Positions 1 through 9,407 of a stretch of 64,000 nt of DNA are shown here, one piece after another. The notes beneath the pieces are model-generated. The model ran no database searches and was not told where the DNA came from. It was given only the letters and a program-made list of their open reading frames with translations. The stretch covers positions 1,056,501 to 1,120,500 of the forward strand of contig NZ_JAQOMR010000001.1 in the NCBI RefSeq assembly GCF_028401385.1, given 5' to 3'. Each line of letters begins with the position of its first letter. The stretch's first letter is position 1. Source of the stretch: Marinicella algicola (GTDB taxonomy: Bacteria; Pseudomonadota; Gammaproteobacteria; Xanthomonadales; Marinicellaceae). A program made the translations under genes and the position numbers.

Positions 1-409
1 ATGCTGATTTCAGCAGAAATCTCATTGCGTTCTTGCCCGCTAATCGGTTCCATCTAAGCGTGTCCGGGCGGCCACGCTTTCAAACACTATCATAGGACGG
101 TAAATGAGCTGCTAAAAGGGTGGCGGTTGCCGCCCATTGCGGAAGATGTGGTTCGCGTCTCTGCTGTTTTCATAAAAAGGTATTTTAATACAATATGTTG
201 GATTGAAATATAAGGGCAGGGAAGGTCGGTGCCTGCCAAGGATTATTAACCATATTACCTGTTTTAGGTACAACTACACATCGTATGTATCTGGCCGGGG
301 CACGTTCATTCCATTACCCTTCGTTAAGTCGCGCCGGTTACTTTGGCGCGAATCCGGAGGGCGAGCGATGCCCTTGGTTTTCCGGGGTATGACTGAAGAG
401 TGATGATCA
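1..409. other. Leading region without a confident gene
   Basis: No gene is supported here. A plus-strand frame open from base 1 closes at base 57 and could be the tail of an upstream gene. Just after it, bases 56-62 and 73-79 form a 7-bp stem (AAGCGTG/CACGCTT) with little U-tract, so at best a weak terminator. Bases 165-300 are clearly A/T-richer than the surroundings and probably hold the promoter for the gene at 410. Short ORFs in this stretch show no family features. Confidence 0.4.
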
Positions 410-1341
410 ATGGCGAAGGCAAAGAAAACACCGACCAGGCGCAAGAAGAAGACACCGTCGGTTATGACGCGCGGTCTGTCTTCGGCGGGGCTTTCATCGG
501 CCGGCACCCCTCCTGGGTCGGTGGGCCGCTGGTTTTCGGCATCGTTCTCAGTTTCGTGTCTGCGAATGCGCTATGGTATCAGCCGGGTCCACATCCCGAG
601 CCGCTGATGAAAACCCGGCAATCTTCCGATCCTTATGTCGTTCCGGGACGAAGGATGGCAAGCGAAGAGAATTTCGAAACGTTCCGGATCGAGATGGAGC
701 AAGACGATGACGGCGCCGCGGTCGAGGTCGCGGCCGTTGACAGGTCCGGCGGCGGTGACGACCTGATGGCGATACTCGAAGCCGTCCAGACTGCGCCGCC
801 AGGGTCGTCTTCCGTGCCCCTGCCACAGCCGTTCAAGATGGTTGTCGTTGATGACCGGATCATTGTCCGCCAGGTTCAGGAGCAGCTTGCCGCAGCGGGT
901 TATTACAAGGGTAAGCCGGACGGTGTCACCGGTCCGTTGACAGAAGCGGCCGTGCGCGCTTTCCAGGGCGATCAGGGGCTTGCCAGAACCGGTGTTGCAG
1001 ATTCCGGGCTGCTGGCGATCCTTAAAAGCGGGAATGACGGTCGGCCGCCGGTGCCGACACCGCGCGCCGAAACGGTGTCTGGCGCTGAAACCTCGGATAC
1101 GGTCGCTACCTTGCAGGAAACGGCGGATGCGGCGGGGTCCGTGCCGGTTGCCGATCCAATGGTTGTGGAAATCCAGCGCGGCCTCGTCAATATCGCATAT
1201 GATGACGTGACCGTTGACGGCGTGGCGGGCGACAATACCCATGCCGCGATCCTTCAGTTCCAGAAACATTACCGCTTGCCGGAAACAGGCGAGCCGAGTG
1301 TCGCAGTGCGTGACAAGCTTCAGGAAATCGGTGCGCTCTGA
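410..1341 (+). CDS. Membrane-anchored peptidoglycan-binding domain protein (frame break near 480)
   Basis: The start at 410 gives a very basic N-terminus (MAKAKKTPTRRKKKTPS) that should sit in the cytoplasm. The conserved frame then moves, around 478-490, to the one carrying a single membrane segment (VGGPLVFGIVLSFVSANALW). After that come an acidic low-complexity linker and two PG_binding_1-type repeats: one around VRQVQEQLAAAGYYKGKPDG, and a second near the C-terminus (VVEIQRGLVNIAYDDVTVDG). Such proteins anchor periplasmic domains to the cell wall; no catalytic domain is visible. An alternative start at 400 in the second frame avoids the shift but loses the basic head, which I recall from rhizobial homologues. 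Followed after 38 bp by a DUF1491 gene. Confidence 0.75.
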
Positions 1342-1379
1342 GCACCGGGCGAACTTTCCTATCAACAGGATGCCGGGCC

Positions 1380-1730
1380 ATGCGCCTCAAATCGGATATT
1401 TTTGTTTCTGCTCTGGTGCGCCGGGTGTTTTCCAGCGGTGATTTTGCCGTTGTGGAGCGAAAAGGCGCGGAAGATGCTGGCGCGATCGCGATCCGGCAGG
1501 TGATGCGGGGCGGGCGGGAATGCCTGTTCATGCCGGCGCCGCAGTATTTTTCGGCAGAAAGCGCCGAAGACCGGCTTTTTGAAAAGCGACTGGATCTGGC
1601 ACCGGCTGAAGAGGTCGAGAGCCGGCTTGAACGTGAGATCCGCTATGACAGCGATCTCTGGATCGTCGTTCTGGAAACCGAGAGCGTCGAGGGCCTTTTC
1701 GCTGTGGCCAGCGAGGATGACGCCCAGTAG
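1380..1730 (+). CDS. DUF1491 family protein
   Basis: This is a 116-residue protein beginning MRLKSDIFVSALVRRVF and containing the family hallmarks AIAIRQVMRGG and the acidic C-terminal half with RYDSDLWIVVLE. DUF1491 proteins are small, soluble, alphaproteobacterial and without known function. It lies 38 bp after the peptidoglycan-binding gene and may be cotranscribed with it. The reading frame is intact and of normal family length. Confidence 0.8.
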   Translation: MRLKSDIFVSALVRRVFSSGDFAVVERKGAEDAGAIAIRQVMRGGRECLFMPAPQYFSAESAEDRLFEKRLDLAPAEEVESRLEREIRYDSDLWIVVLETESVEGLFAVASEDDAQ

Positions 1731-1752
1731 CGCGTATCAGCAGCGCGCATCA

Positions 1753-1911
1753 TTAGCGCTCAGGCGGACCGGCGCGTCTGGCGTCGCGTGGGACCTTTTC
1801 GGATGCTGCCTGCTGTTCGGTGCGGATGCTTTGCCAGGCCAGCAATTCCTCGATACAGGCTGTCGGTGAGAGGCTCTGGACAAGCTTTTCCGTTGCCTCT
1901 TCGACACTCAT
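1753..1911 (-). CDS. Small ORF overlapping the DUF2336 stop (possible C-terminal continuation)
   Basis: A 52-residue frame (MSVEEATEKLVQSLSPTACI...) starts with an ATG that overlaps the TGA of the DUF2336 gene (ATGA). It could be a translationally coupled small protein. It could also be the C-terminal tail of the DUF2336 protein, displaced by a one-base indel like the many others in this window. No domain is recognised. The helical, acidic start and proline-rich end do not decide between the two. Confidence 0.4.
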   Translation of the reverse strand: MSVEEATEKLVQSLSPTACIEELLAWQSIRTEQQAASEKVPRDARRAGPPER

Positions 1912-2714
1912 TTTTCGTTCGCTATAGCGGGTGCGATGCGCGGCAGAACGTAGGATGTGTCGTCTTTGGTCATTCCGAGTGCGATAAGTGCGATACCGAG
2001 CCGCCGTCCGCTGGTTTCCGACAAGATATCTGTGGCCAGAACCCGGTCGCCGCCAAGCGCGCGGGCAAATGTTTCCAGAAACAGCGCCCTTTCGCCGCGC
2101 CGTGCAAAGCGCACAAGAAGGGCGGTCTGAAGTTCGGTGAGTGTCGAGAGGCCAAGCCTGTCCTCCGCCTCGCTTCCTGCCTTTGCCGCCATTGCCTTCA
2201 GGGTCTGTCGCAGGATCTCGCTTTCGTCGCGGCTGCCGTCGCGCACTTCGAAATTACCCTGGGGGATTTCGCTGTGTTGCGGACGGTGGCAGCCGATCAA
2301 TGCCTGGATGACCTTTTGTGACAGGTCAGCGCGGTGAATGATCGCGCGGACATGTTCCTCGCCCATGGTCTCGATGAGCGTGGTCAGGGTTTCGTCGGAC
2401 ATGGCAGGGGAACGGGCCAGAAAGGGCGCGGCGATGGCGATGTCCTGCGCGCCGATATAGCGGCAGATTTCCTGTGGCACGTGCGGATGACCGGACAGGG
2501 CTGCAACCGCCTGCCGGCGGGCTTCCGGCGTGGAGGCCTCGTAGACCGGCGGAAACAGCTCTACAAACCGGCGACGTTCGGCGTCACTGGGTTTTTCCAG
2601 AGCCCCGAAACTCGATACCGTCGCCATCAACACGACGTCGAGCTTGCGCGCGTTTTTCAGCCCTTCAAGTTCCCGGTAACGATCGACCAAGGCCGTACTC
2701 CCCGACTGGATCAT
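1908..2714 (-). CDS. DUF2336 domain protein
   Basis: The protein starts MIQSGSTALVDRYRELEGL and consists of helical repeat-like segments (e.g. FVELFPPVYEASTPEARRQA, GHPHVPQEICRYIGAQDIAI), typical of the DUF2336 family of alphaproteobacteria. Its function is not established. An upstream in-frame start at 2810 would add a cysteine/arginine-rich stretch unlike the family, so I prefer 2714, although its Shine-Dalgarno is weak. It is convergent with the DUF1491 gene. Confidence 0.7.
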   Translation of the reverse strand: MIQSGSTALVDRYRELEGLKNARKLDVVLMATVSSFGALEKPSDAERRRFVELFPPVYEASTPEARRQAVAALSGHPHVPQEICRYIGAQDIAIAAPFLARSPAMSDETLTTLIETMGEEHVRAIIHRADLSQKVIQALIGCHRPQHSEIPQGNFEVRDGSRDESEILRQTLKAMAAKAGSEAEDRLGLSTLTELQTALLVRFARRGERALFLETFARALGGDRVLATDILSETSGRRLGIALIALGMTKDDTSYVLPRIAPAIANEK

Positions 2715-2908
2715 CCCGCGGGTTCCGCTTGATGATCGCGTTCTTCCTCTGATACATCGGATTGTCGAAAAACGGCAGCCGCCTTTTTGCCGACGCTCCA
2801 ATGTCTTCATTCTGACAAGAGGTTAGGAGCAAATCGTTAGAAAGATGTTAACCATAGAGCATTGTTTGCATCGGCCGCCCGGTGCGGTGCGATCTTCACG
2901 CCCGGAGA

Positions 2909-3679
2909 TCAGATCGCCAGATATTCCTCACGCAGTTCTGCATTATCGAGCACGTCCTGGGCGCTGCCGGAGAAAACAACCTCACCGGTATCCATGATCA
3001 CTGCGCGGTCGGATAGCCTGAGGGCGGCCACCGCATTTTGTTCGACGATGATTGTGGTGATGCCGAGATCGCGGATCTGGCCGACTATCTTCTCGATTTC
3101 CTGCACGATGACCGGAGCCAGCCCCTCATAGGGTTCGTCGAGGAACAGGATCTTGATCTTGCGGGCAAGCGCGCGGGCCACGGCCAGCATCTGCTGTTCG
3201 CCGCCGGAAAGCGTGATAGCTTCCTGATTGCGCCGTTCGGCAAGGCGCGGAAAACGGTCGTAGACCTCCTCGATCGACCAGCCCTTTTCGCCGGCGACTT
3301 GAGCAAGGATCAGGTTTTCTTCCACAGTAAGCCCACCGATGATCCGCCGGTCTTCCGGCACCAGCTGCACACCTGACAATGCGGCCTGGAAAGCGCGTTT
3401 GTTGTGCAGCGGCTCGCCATCGAGCCAGATCTCGCCCTGACTGAGCGCCGGACTGTCGAGACGGGCAAGGGTTCGAAGCGTTGTTGTTTTGCCGGCGCCA
3501 TTGCGGCCGAGTAGTGAAAGGACCTCGCCTTTCTTGATGTCGAAGGACACGCCCTGCACGATATAGCTTTCACCATACCAGGCATGGATGTCGCGAACCG
3601 ACAGAAATGCATCATTGACTGTTTCCGACACGTTGACCTGCTCCCCGGCGAAATTGCGTTTTTCCGTGACCACGTTCAT
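2909..3679 (-). CDS. ABC transporter ATP-binding protein, LivF type
   Basis: ATPase of 256 residues for a branched-chain amino acid/amide-type (HAAT) importer. It shows Walker A (GRNGAGKTT), the signature LSGGEQQ, Walker B (ILFLDEP) and the LivF-typical EDRRIIGGLTVEENL segment. It is the last gene of a minus-strand operon and its ATG overlaps the stop of the LivG-type gene (ATGA). The N-terminus is about 25 residues longer than in E. coli LivF. It would energise uptake at the cytoplasmic face; the substrate cannot be told from this subunit. Confidence 0.9.
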   Translation of the reverse strand: MNVVTEKRNFAGEQVNVSETVNDAFLSVRDIHAWYGESYIVQGVSFDIKKGEVLSLLGRNGAGKTTTLRTLARLDSPALSQGEIWLDGEPLHNKRAFQAALSGVQLVPEDRRIIGGLTVEENLILAQVAGEKGWSIEEVYDRFPRLAERRNQEAITLSGGEQQMLAVARALARKIKILFLDEPYEGLAPVIVQEIEKIVGQIRDLGITTIIVEQNAVAALRLSDRAVIMDTGEVVFSGSAQDVLDNAELREEYLAI

Positions 3680-4443
3680 TCGTGGGCCTCCCCGAGATAA
3701 GCTTCCCTGACCTTCGGATTGCCGCGTACCTCATCGGGAGAACCTTCCGCGATAATGCGGCCCTGGGCAAGAACCGAGATCTTGTCTGCCAGAGAGAATA
3801 CGACATGCATGTCATGCTCGATGATGACCTTGGTCATGCCGCGGGCCTTGATCCGCTGCAAAAGCTCGATGGTCATGTTGGTGTCATGGCGGGCCATGCC
3901 GGCTGTCGGCTCGTCGAGCAACAACAGTTTCGGTTTCTGGATCAGACACATGGCCAGTTCCAGCCGGCGCTTGTCGCCGCGTGACAGCGATCCGGCTTCA
4001 TGATGACGACGCGCGGAAAGGCCGATATCCTCGAGCATGAATTCTGCCTCGTCGCGGATTTCCTTTTCGCCGGCAAGCGCTTTGATGGCATTGAGCCGGA
4101 AGGCACCGTCGCGCCGGGCAAAGGCCGGGATCATGACGTTTTCGATCAGCGTCAGGTCCGGAAATATTTCAGGTGTCTGAAATACGCGCGAAACCCCCAT
4201 CTGGTTGATCTCGTGCGGTTCGTGCTCGTCAAGCGTCTGCCCGTCGAAGATCACATGGCCGTGGCTCGGCTTGATGCGCCCGATGCAGACATTGAGCAGT
4301 GTCGACTTTCCGGCGCCGTTTGGGCCGATGATGGCGTGAACCTTGCCGCTTTCGACCTCGAGATTGACATCGGAAAGGGCGCGCAGACCGCCGAAGCTCT
4401 TGTGGACGTCGGCAACGTGCAGGACGATGTTGTTGTCTGCCAT
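3676..4443 (-). CDS. ABC transporter ATP-binding protein, LivG type
   Basis: The chosen start (MADNNIVLHVADVHKSFGG) removes an alanine-rich upstream extension and gives the usual 255 residues. Walker A is GPNGAGKST, the signature region LSRGDKR and Walker B LLLLDEP, followed by the LivG-type switch histidine segment KVIIEHDMHV. It partners with the LivF-type ATPase to power the LivHM-type permeases. It starts 5 bp after the permease gene and overlaps the next gene by 4 bp, so the operon is tightly coupled. Confidence 0.9.
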   Translation of the reverse strand: MADNNIVLHVADVHKSFGGLRALSDVNLEVESGKVHAIIGPNGAGKSTLLNVCIGRIKPSHGHVIFDGQTLDEHEPHEINQMGVSRVFQTPEIFPDLTLIENVMIPAFARRDGAFRLNAIKALAGEKEIRDEAEFMLEDIGLSARRHHEAGSLSRGDKRRLELAMCLIQKPKLLLLDEPTAGMARHDTNMTIELLQRIKARGMTKVIIEHDMHVVFSLADKISVLAQGRIIAEGSPDEVRGNPKVREAYLGEAHE

Positions 4444-4447
4444 GGTT

Positions 4448-5591
4448 TTACTCCGCTGGCTGAATTTTGGCGGCCGACTGTGCCTTGCGACCGCCGCCGC
4501 CGCCGCCGAAGCGGGCACGCAGGCGTTTGACGCCTTCCATGATGCCGCCGGGCAGGAAGATAACGATGGCCATGAAGATCAGCCCGAGTGTCAGATGCCA
4601 GCCATCGCCGACAAACAGCGATAGAAGCCCGACCAGCGGGGTCTCGATGAAGTCCGGCAGGAATGACAGTGCACTGTGCAGCGCCTGATCATTGAACGAG
4701 GAGAAAATGTTCTCGAAATATTTGATCACGACCGCCCCGATGACCGGGCCAAGCAGCGTGCCGACTCCGCCGAGAATGGTCATCAGAACCACTTCACCCG
4801 AGGCCGTCCACTGCATGCGCTCGGCGCCCGCCAGCGGATCTGTGACGGCCATCAGCGCGCCGGCAAGCCCTGCGAACATGCCCGAGATGATGAAGGCGGA
4901 GCGCAGATAGGGTCGCGTGTTGAAGCCGGTATAGATCATCCGGTTTTGGTTGGTTTTACCGCCTTCAGCATCATGCCGAAAGGCGAACGGAATATCCTGA
5001 GTGTCAGGAAAAAGCAGATGAGAAGGGCGATGGCGCAGAAATAGAACCCGGCATAGCCCTGCAGCTGGATCCCGAAAAGTCAGGCGAAGGCAGGCCTTCA
5101 CCCGGCGTCAGAAACATGTGGTCGATGATGCGCGGGTCGTTTTGTGAAAGCTGCAGCCCGGTCTCGCCGTTGGTAATCGGCGTCAGCACCGAATAGGCGA
5201 GATTGTAGCTCATCTGTGCAAAGGCGAGTGTGAGGATCGAGAAATAGATACCCGAGCGGCGCAGGCTGACATAGCCGATAAGCGCTGCAAACAGCCCTGA
5301 ACAGATGACCGCGAAGACAATCGCCGGAATGGCGTTCATGGTGAAAAGCTTGAACGACCAGACGGCCGCATAGGATCCGACTCCCAGAAAGGCTGCGTGA
5401 CCGAAGGAGAGATAGCCGGTCAGACCAAACAGCAGGTTGAAGCCGATGGCGAAGATCCCGTAGATCGCGAATTTCTGCAGAAGGGCGGGATAGGCAGCAC
5501 CAAGCGGCATGAACAGGATCGGCGCCAGCAGCACAATCGCCGAAAACACGATGAACAGGATCCAGTCGTTGCGCGAAAGATTGGCAAACAT
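4448..5591 (-). CDS. ABC transporter permease, LivM type (two frame breaks)
   Basis: The N-terminal half, from [20 protein letters not shown], carries the LivM signature [20 protein letters not shown]. The C-terminal half has the EAA-like permease loop and [13 protein letters not shown]. Between about 5078 and 4955 the conserved sequence is in the third frame ([16 protein letters not shown] then LRIFRSPFG), so two single-base indels disrupt it. The combined length of about 381 residues fits the family. It forms the channel together with the LivH-type subunit. The breaks are probably sequence errors, because the rest of the operon is intact. Confidence 0.8.
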
Positions 5592-5596
5592 GCGGG

Positions 5597-6613
5597 CTAT
5601 TCCTCCATCACGCCACTGCGGCCCATGAGGCCGCGCGGCATGGTCAAGAGTATTATGACGGCAACGAGGTAGATGATCACCTGGTCAATACCGGGAATGA
5701 TGGCCTTAATCTCGTTCATCGAGGCAAAGGACTGCAGGATGCCGAGGGTGAAACCGGCAACCACAGCGCCTGGCAGCGAGCCCATGCCGCCGACAACGAC
5801 GACGACGAAGCTCAGGACCAGAAAATCCATGCCCATATGGTAGTTCGGCGGCAGGATCGGGGTGTACATCACGCCGGCGATACCCGCGACCACAGCGGCG
5901 ATGCCGAAGACGACGGTGAAACGCTTTTCGATGTTGATACCGAGCAGGCCGACGGTTTCGCGATCACGCATGCCGGCACGCACCACCATGCCGTAGGTGG
6001 TGAATTGCAGGAAGGCGAACACGGCCCCGATGATCAGGAAGGCAAACAGGAAATAGATCAGTCGCCACCAGGGGTAGACGATGAAGGCATCGGCCATGCC
6101 GAACCATGCGGCGATATTGGCGGTACCGGCAAAGGCGTCGGGGGCAGCCTGCGGTATGGGGTTGGCACCGTAGATTTTCTTGATGATCTCCTGCAGCACG
6201 ATGGCCAGCCCGAAGGTCACCAGAATCTGATCGGCATGCGGACGCTTGTAAAAGAACCGGATCAGCCCGCGTTCCATGGTGAGGCCGATGATCAGCATGA
6301 CCGGGATCGCCAGAAGTATCGAAAGCGGCACCGACCAGTTGATGATGGCAACACCCAAATCGCCGAAGGCGTATTCCATGTAGGGCACGGGGCGGGGCGC
6401 AAACAGCGCGCCTTCCACCTTTGGCGGCTGGACCGGCCATGTCAGAAGAGCATTGAAAGTGACGGCGCAAAACGCGCCAAGCATGAACAGCGCGCCGTGG
6501 GCGAAGTTGACTACGCCCAGCGTGCCGAAGACCAACGTCAGGCCAAGGGCGATCAGCGAATAGGCTGCGCCCTTGTCGAGGCCGTTCAGGAATTGAATGA
6601 TGATGGCGTCCAT
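5597..6613 (-). CDS. ABC transporter permease, LivH type
   Basis: Intact polytopic membrane protein of about 338 residues. It has the LivH hallmarks [21 protein letters not shown] near the N-terminus and [16 protein letters not shown] near the C-terminus. The start [11 protein letters not shown] at 6613 has a GGAAA-type ribosome site; two ATGs slightly upstream are too close to it. A roughly 40-residue insertion ([20 protein letters not shown]) lies between the first membrane segments. It is the second gene of the operon, 77 bp after the binding protein. Confidence 0.9.
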   Translation of the reverse strand: MDAIIIQFLNGLDKGAAYSLIALGLTLVFGTLGVVNFAHGALFMLGAFCAVTFNALLTWPVQPPKVEGALFAPRPVPYMEYAFGDLGVAIINWSVPLSILLAIPVMLIIGLTMERGLIRFFYKRPHADQILVTFGLAIVLQEIIKKIYGANPIPQAAPDAFAGTANIAAWFGMADAFIVYPWWRLIYFLFAFLIIGAVFAFLQFTTYGMVVRAGMRDRETVGLLGINIEKRFTVVFGIAAVVAGIAGVMYTPILPPNYHMGMDFLVLSFVVVVVGGMGSLPGAVVAGFTLGILQSFASMNEIKAIIPGIDQVIIYLVAVIILLTMPRGLMGRSGVMEE

Positions 6614-6690
6614 TGACCGCATTTCCACTGTTGCCGGAAGGGCCGGGCGCTTTTCGAACGCCCGGCCGAAAGTGCAGTGATCGCTTCAGA

Positions 6691-8037
6691 TCAGCAGGTC
6701 TTGGCGGTGTCGGGGCCGAGCTCGCCGCCGAAGATCGCCGGGTCGTAATCGACGTCGGTGCGCGGCACGACCTTGACGACTTTCAAGAGGTCGAACTCGC
6801 TTTGCGGATCCGGATTACCGCGCACCACGAGCACATCCTTCATGCACTGATGGTCAGCGGCACGGTAAAGCGTTGGACCATTGCCCATGCCGTCGAATTC
6901 GAAGCCTTCCAGCGCCTTGATGACTGCCGGTGCGAAGAAGGTGCCGGCGCGTTCCACCGCATCGGCATAAAGCAGCGCCTGAACGTAGCAGGTGTGGGCG
7001 GCCTGTGACGGCGGGAAGCCGTATTCGGCCCCGAAGGATTTGACGAAAGCCTGGCTGCCCGCATCATCCAGAGACCAGTTCCAGTTGGCCGAGCCGAGGA
7101 TGTTTTCAGCGGCCGAACCGGCGCCTTGCGCCATCAGACGCGAGAACAGCGGCACCACGATTTCGAAGTTCTTGCCGTTGACCTGCTTGTCCTTCAGGCC
7201 GAACTGGACGGCCTGGGTCAGCGAATTGACCATGTCGCCGCCATAGTGATTGAGAATCAGCACATCGGCGCCGGAGTTGAGAACCGGGGTGATGTACTGC
7301 GAAAAGTCACCAGCGCCGACTGGTGTCTTGACGGCCTGAACGGTTTCCCACCCGAGGCCTTCGGTGGCATTCTTGATCGATTCTTCCTGGGTCCAGCCCC
7401 AAGTATAATCGGCAGTGAGGTGATAGGCGCGACGATCTGAACCGTATTCTTGCTGGAGCACCGGTGCCAGCGCTTCGCCGGACTGGTAGGCGTTGAAGAA
7501 GTGGCGGAAACCATAGCGGCGTTTGTCCTTGCCGGTGGTGTCGTTGGAATGGGTAAGGCCAGCCATAAAGATGACGCCCATATCCTGGCACAGGCTTTGA
7601 ACTGCAACCGCAACGCCGGAGGAAGAACCGCCGGTGATCATGACCGCGCCTTCCTTTTCGATCATGCGCTTGGCACTGTCACGGGCGGCGTCGGATTTGG
7701 TTTGGGTGTCGCCGGTGACGTAGTTGACCTTCTTGCCGAGAATGCCGTTGCCCTTCAGCGCCTTGGACGAGAAAGTGGCGAGCATGCCGCCGTCGCCTTC
7801 GCCGTTCAGGTGTTTGGCGGCAAGCTGCAGCGCCTTCATTTCATCCGCACCCTCATCGGCGTATGGCCCGGTCTGCGGGACATTGAAACCGAGGGTGACG
7901 GTACTGCCGGTTGGCATGTTGCACGACATGTCGGCGGCATAGGCCCCGCGCATGAAGTGCATCGGGGCGGCCAGCGTTACACCGGCGGCGGCGCCGGCTC
8001 TCAACAGGCTGCGCCTGTTCATGATAAATTTCGACAT
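6691..8037 (-). CDS. ABC transporter substrate-binding protein (type I fold, Tat signal)
   Basis: The start MSKFIMNRRSLLRAG has a strong GGGAGGAG ribosome site. The twin-arginine motif RRSLLR, a hydrophobic stretch and AYA suggest Tat export to the periplasm. The mature part is a Peripla_BP_6/LivJ-like protein (VTLGFNVPQTGPYADEGAD; AVMITGGSSSGVAVAV; GAGDFSQYITPVLNSGADV). At 448 residues it is longer than LivJ and closer to urea- or amide-type binding proteins, but I cannot assign the ligand. First gene of the importer operon and divergent from the ycgN-like gene. Confidence 0.88.
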   Translation of the reverse strand: MSKFIMNRRSLLRAGAAAGVTLAAPMHFMRGAYAADMSCNMPTGSTVTLGFNVPQTGPYADEGADEMKALQLAAKHLNGEGDGGMLATFSSKALKGNGILGKKVNYVTGDTQTKSDAARDSAKRMIEKEGAVMITGGSSSGVAVAVQSLCQDMGVIFMAGLTHSNDTTGKDKRRYGFRHFFNAYQSGEALAPVLQQEYGSDRRAYHLTADYTWGWTQEESIKNATEGLGWETVQAVKTPVGAGDFSQYITPVLNSGADVLILNHYGGDMVNSLTQAVQFGLKDKQVNGKNFEIVVPLFSRLMAQGAGSAAENILGSANWNWSLDDAGSQAFVKSFGAEYGFPPSQAAHTCYVQALLYADAVERAGTFFAPAVIKALEGFEFDGMGNGPTLYRAADHQCMKDVLVVRGNPDPQSEFDLLKVVKVVPRTDVDYDPAIFGGELGPDTAKTC

Positions 8038-8277
8038 CGGACTCCTCCCAAGTCGTCTGAAAAAGGCTGCGCGCTCCTTAAGGGCGCAGAGGCGCTTTCC
8101 TCCAAAGCGCATGGGAGACAGTAACAAGCAGTCAAATTGTCGCAATTGAGCGAAAGTGATAAGACCTTTGTTGAAGGTAGCGGAGACTTACGCTCTTCAA
8201 TTGCTGCGAGGGTGACGGGTTGAACCGCACGGCGCGGCAGCGCATATAGCGTCCTTCAGGACGAAGGTGATCCGCAC

Positions 8278-8775
8278 ATGGTCGACAAGACAGAAGAAAG
8301 AGAGCCATTCTGGCGGGCAAAACAGCTCGACCAGATGAGCAATCAGGAATGGGAAAGCCTCTGCGACGGCTGCGGGCTTTGTTGTCTTAACAAGCTTGAG
8401 GACTGGGAGACAGGCGAGGTGGCCTTCACCTCGGTCGCCTGTCGCCTGCTTGATGGTCACAGCTGCCAGTGTTCTGACTATGAGGAGCGTTGGAAGACCG
8501 TGCCGGAATGTATCCAGCTCGATATCGAAGGTGTGAAGGAAATCCCCTGGCTGCCGCCGACCTGCGCCTACAGGCTCGTTCATGAAGGCCATGACCTCTA
8601 TTGGTGGCATCACCTTGTCTCCGGCGACCGCGAAACGGTGCATCAGGCTGGTATTTCCGCGCGCGATCGGACCGTGAGCGAGATGGAGGTGCCAGTCGAG
8701 GACTATGAGGATTACATCATCGAATGGCCGGTGCTGACGGGGAGAATACCGGCTGATTCGGGTGTCTGCTATTGA
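8278..8775 (+). CDS. YcgN/UPF0260 family cysteine-cluster protein
   Basis: 165 residues with the family cysteine pattern CDGCGLCCLNK near the N-terminus, followed by CRLLDGHSCQCSDYEERW and the tryptophan-rich IPWLPPTCAYR. The many conserved cysteines suggest metal or Fe-S binding; the family has no firm function. It starts after an AAGGTG site and is divergent from the importer operon, with about 240 bp between the two starts to hold both promoters. Confidence 0.88.
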   Translation: MVDKTEEREPFWRAKQLDQMSNQEWESLCDGCGLCCLNKLEDWETGEVAFTSVACRLLDGHSCQCSDYEERWKTVPECIQLDIEGVKEIPWLPPTCAYRLVHEGHDLYWWHHLVSGDRETVHQAGISARDRTVSEMEVPVEDYEDYIIEWPVLTGRIPADSGVCY

Positions 8776-8826
8776 CGTCCGTGCCGGGCAGGCTTGATTC
8801 AGCGCAAGGCGGAGCGACGGAAATTA

Positions 8827-8854
8827 TATATTCATCATCGTAAGTATGAATATA
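8827..8854. promoter_or_regulatory. Perfect 9-bp inverted repeat, putative operator
   Basis: TATATTCAT at 8827-8835 and its exact reverse complement ATGAATATA at 8846-8854 flank a 10-bp spacer. The site lies immediately before the ribosome binding site of the AhpD-like gene at 8867. Its size and position fit a dimeric repressor site, or a hairpin in the 5' leader. No regulator gene is adjacent, so the cognate factor is unknown. Confidence 0.5.
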
Positions 8855-8866
8855 AAGGATGTTCCC

Positions 8867-9211
8867 ATGGCTACCGATTACCTTCAGATGACCGCCGATA
8901 TCTCCAAGCAGACTGCCGTGCTGCGCAAGGATCTTCCCGACACCATGAGCGGGTTCTCTGCGATGGCGGGTGCGGCCTGCAAGGCCGGCGCTCTTGATGC
9001 CAAGACCAAGGAATACATTGCGCTCGGCATTGCCGTGGCGCTGCGCTGCGAGCCCTGCATTGCCTTTCATGCCAAGGCGCTGGTCAAGCTTGGCGTGACC
9101 CGTGCGGAATATGAGGAGGTTCTGGGCGTTTCCATTTATATGGATGGCGGTCCGGGGCTGATGTATGCCGCGCATGCCATGGAGGCTTTCGACCAGTTTT
9201 CCGCAAAATAA
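8867..9211 (+). CDS. Carboxymuconolactone decarboxylase/AhpD-like protein
   Basis: 114 residues of the CMD/AhpD fold. The redox-type CxxC is visible in ALRCEPCIAFHAKALVKLGV, with the family histidine downstream of the second cysteine. Such proteins reduce peroxides or act as alkylhydroperoxidases; some only share the fold. I choose ATG 8867 (MATDYLQM) because AAGGA lies about 8 bases before it. An ATG at 8846 lies inside the inverted repeat and lacks a ribosome site. Confidence 0.85.
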   Translation: MATDYLQMTADISKQTAVLRKDLPDTMSGFSAMAGAACKAGALDAKTKEYIALGIAVALRCEPCIAFHAKALVKLGVTRAEYEEVLGVSIYMDGGPGLMYAAHAMEAFDQFSAK

Positions 9212-9341
9212 GAAAAAATCTTATTATAGGAAAATAGTCCTTGACGGCGTAACGGTCGTCTGGTAAGTTTTGTCTACAGTCGGAAATCTGCGGCGGTCGA
9301 TAGTGACCGTTATGGTTTCAGATTTTTTGCCAGATTTTTCC

Positions 9342-9368
9342 AAGCCCGGTTCTCGACCGGGCTTTTTG
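9342..9368 (+). terminator. Intrinsic terminator hairpin just before the GTA cluster
   Basis: AAGCCCGGT (9342-9350), loop TCTCG, ACCGGGCTT (9356-9364), then further T residues. It may end transcription of the AhpD-like gene. Only about 40 bp separate it from the GTA g1 start, so a GTA promoter either lies upstream of this hairpin or is squeezed into that gap. Confidence 0.75.
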
Positions 9369-9407
9369 TTGCCGAACGGCTCTCCGGGCGGTTGGCAGGA
9401 GGGTTTT

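Noticed and set aside
5837..6616. Plus-strand ORF (259 codons) opposite the LivH-type permease
   Set aside because: Shadow frame with His/Asp/Gly-rich composition; the minus strand encodes an obvious membrane permease.
9241..9341. Possible ~95-nt sRNA between a TTGACG hexamer at 9241 and the terminator at 9342
   Set aside because: The matching -10 element is poor, and the region may simply be the 3' UTR of the AhpD-like gene.
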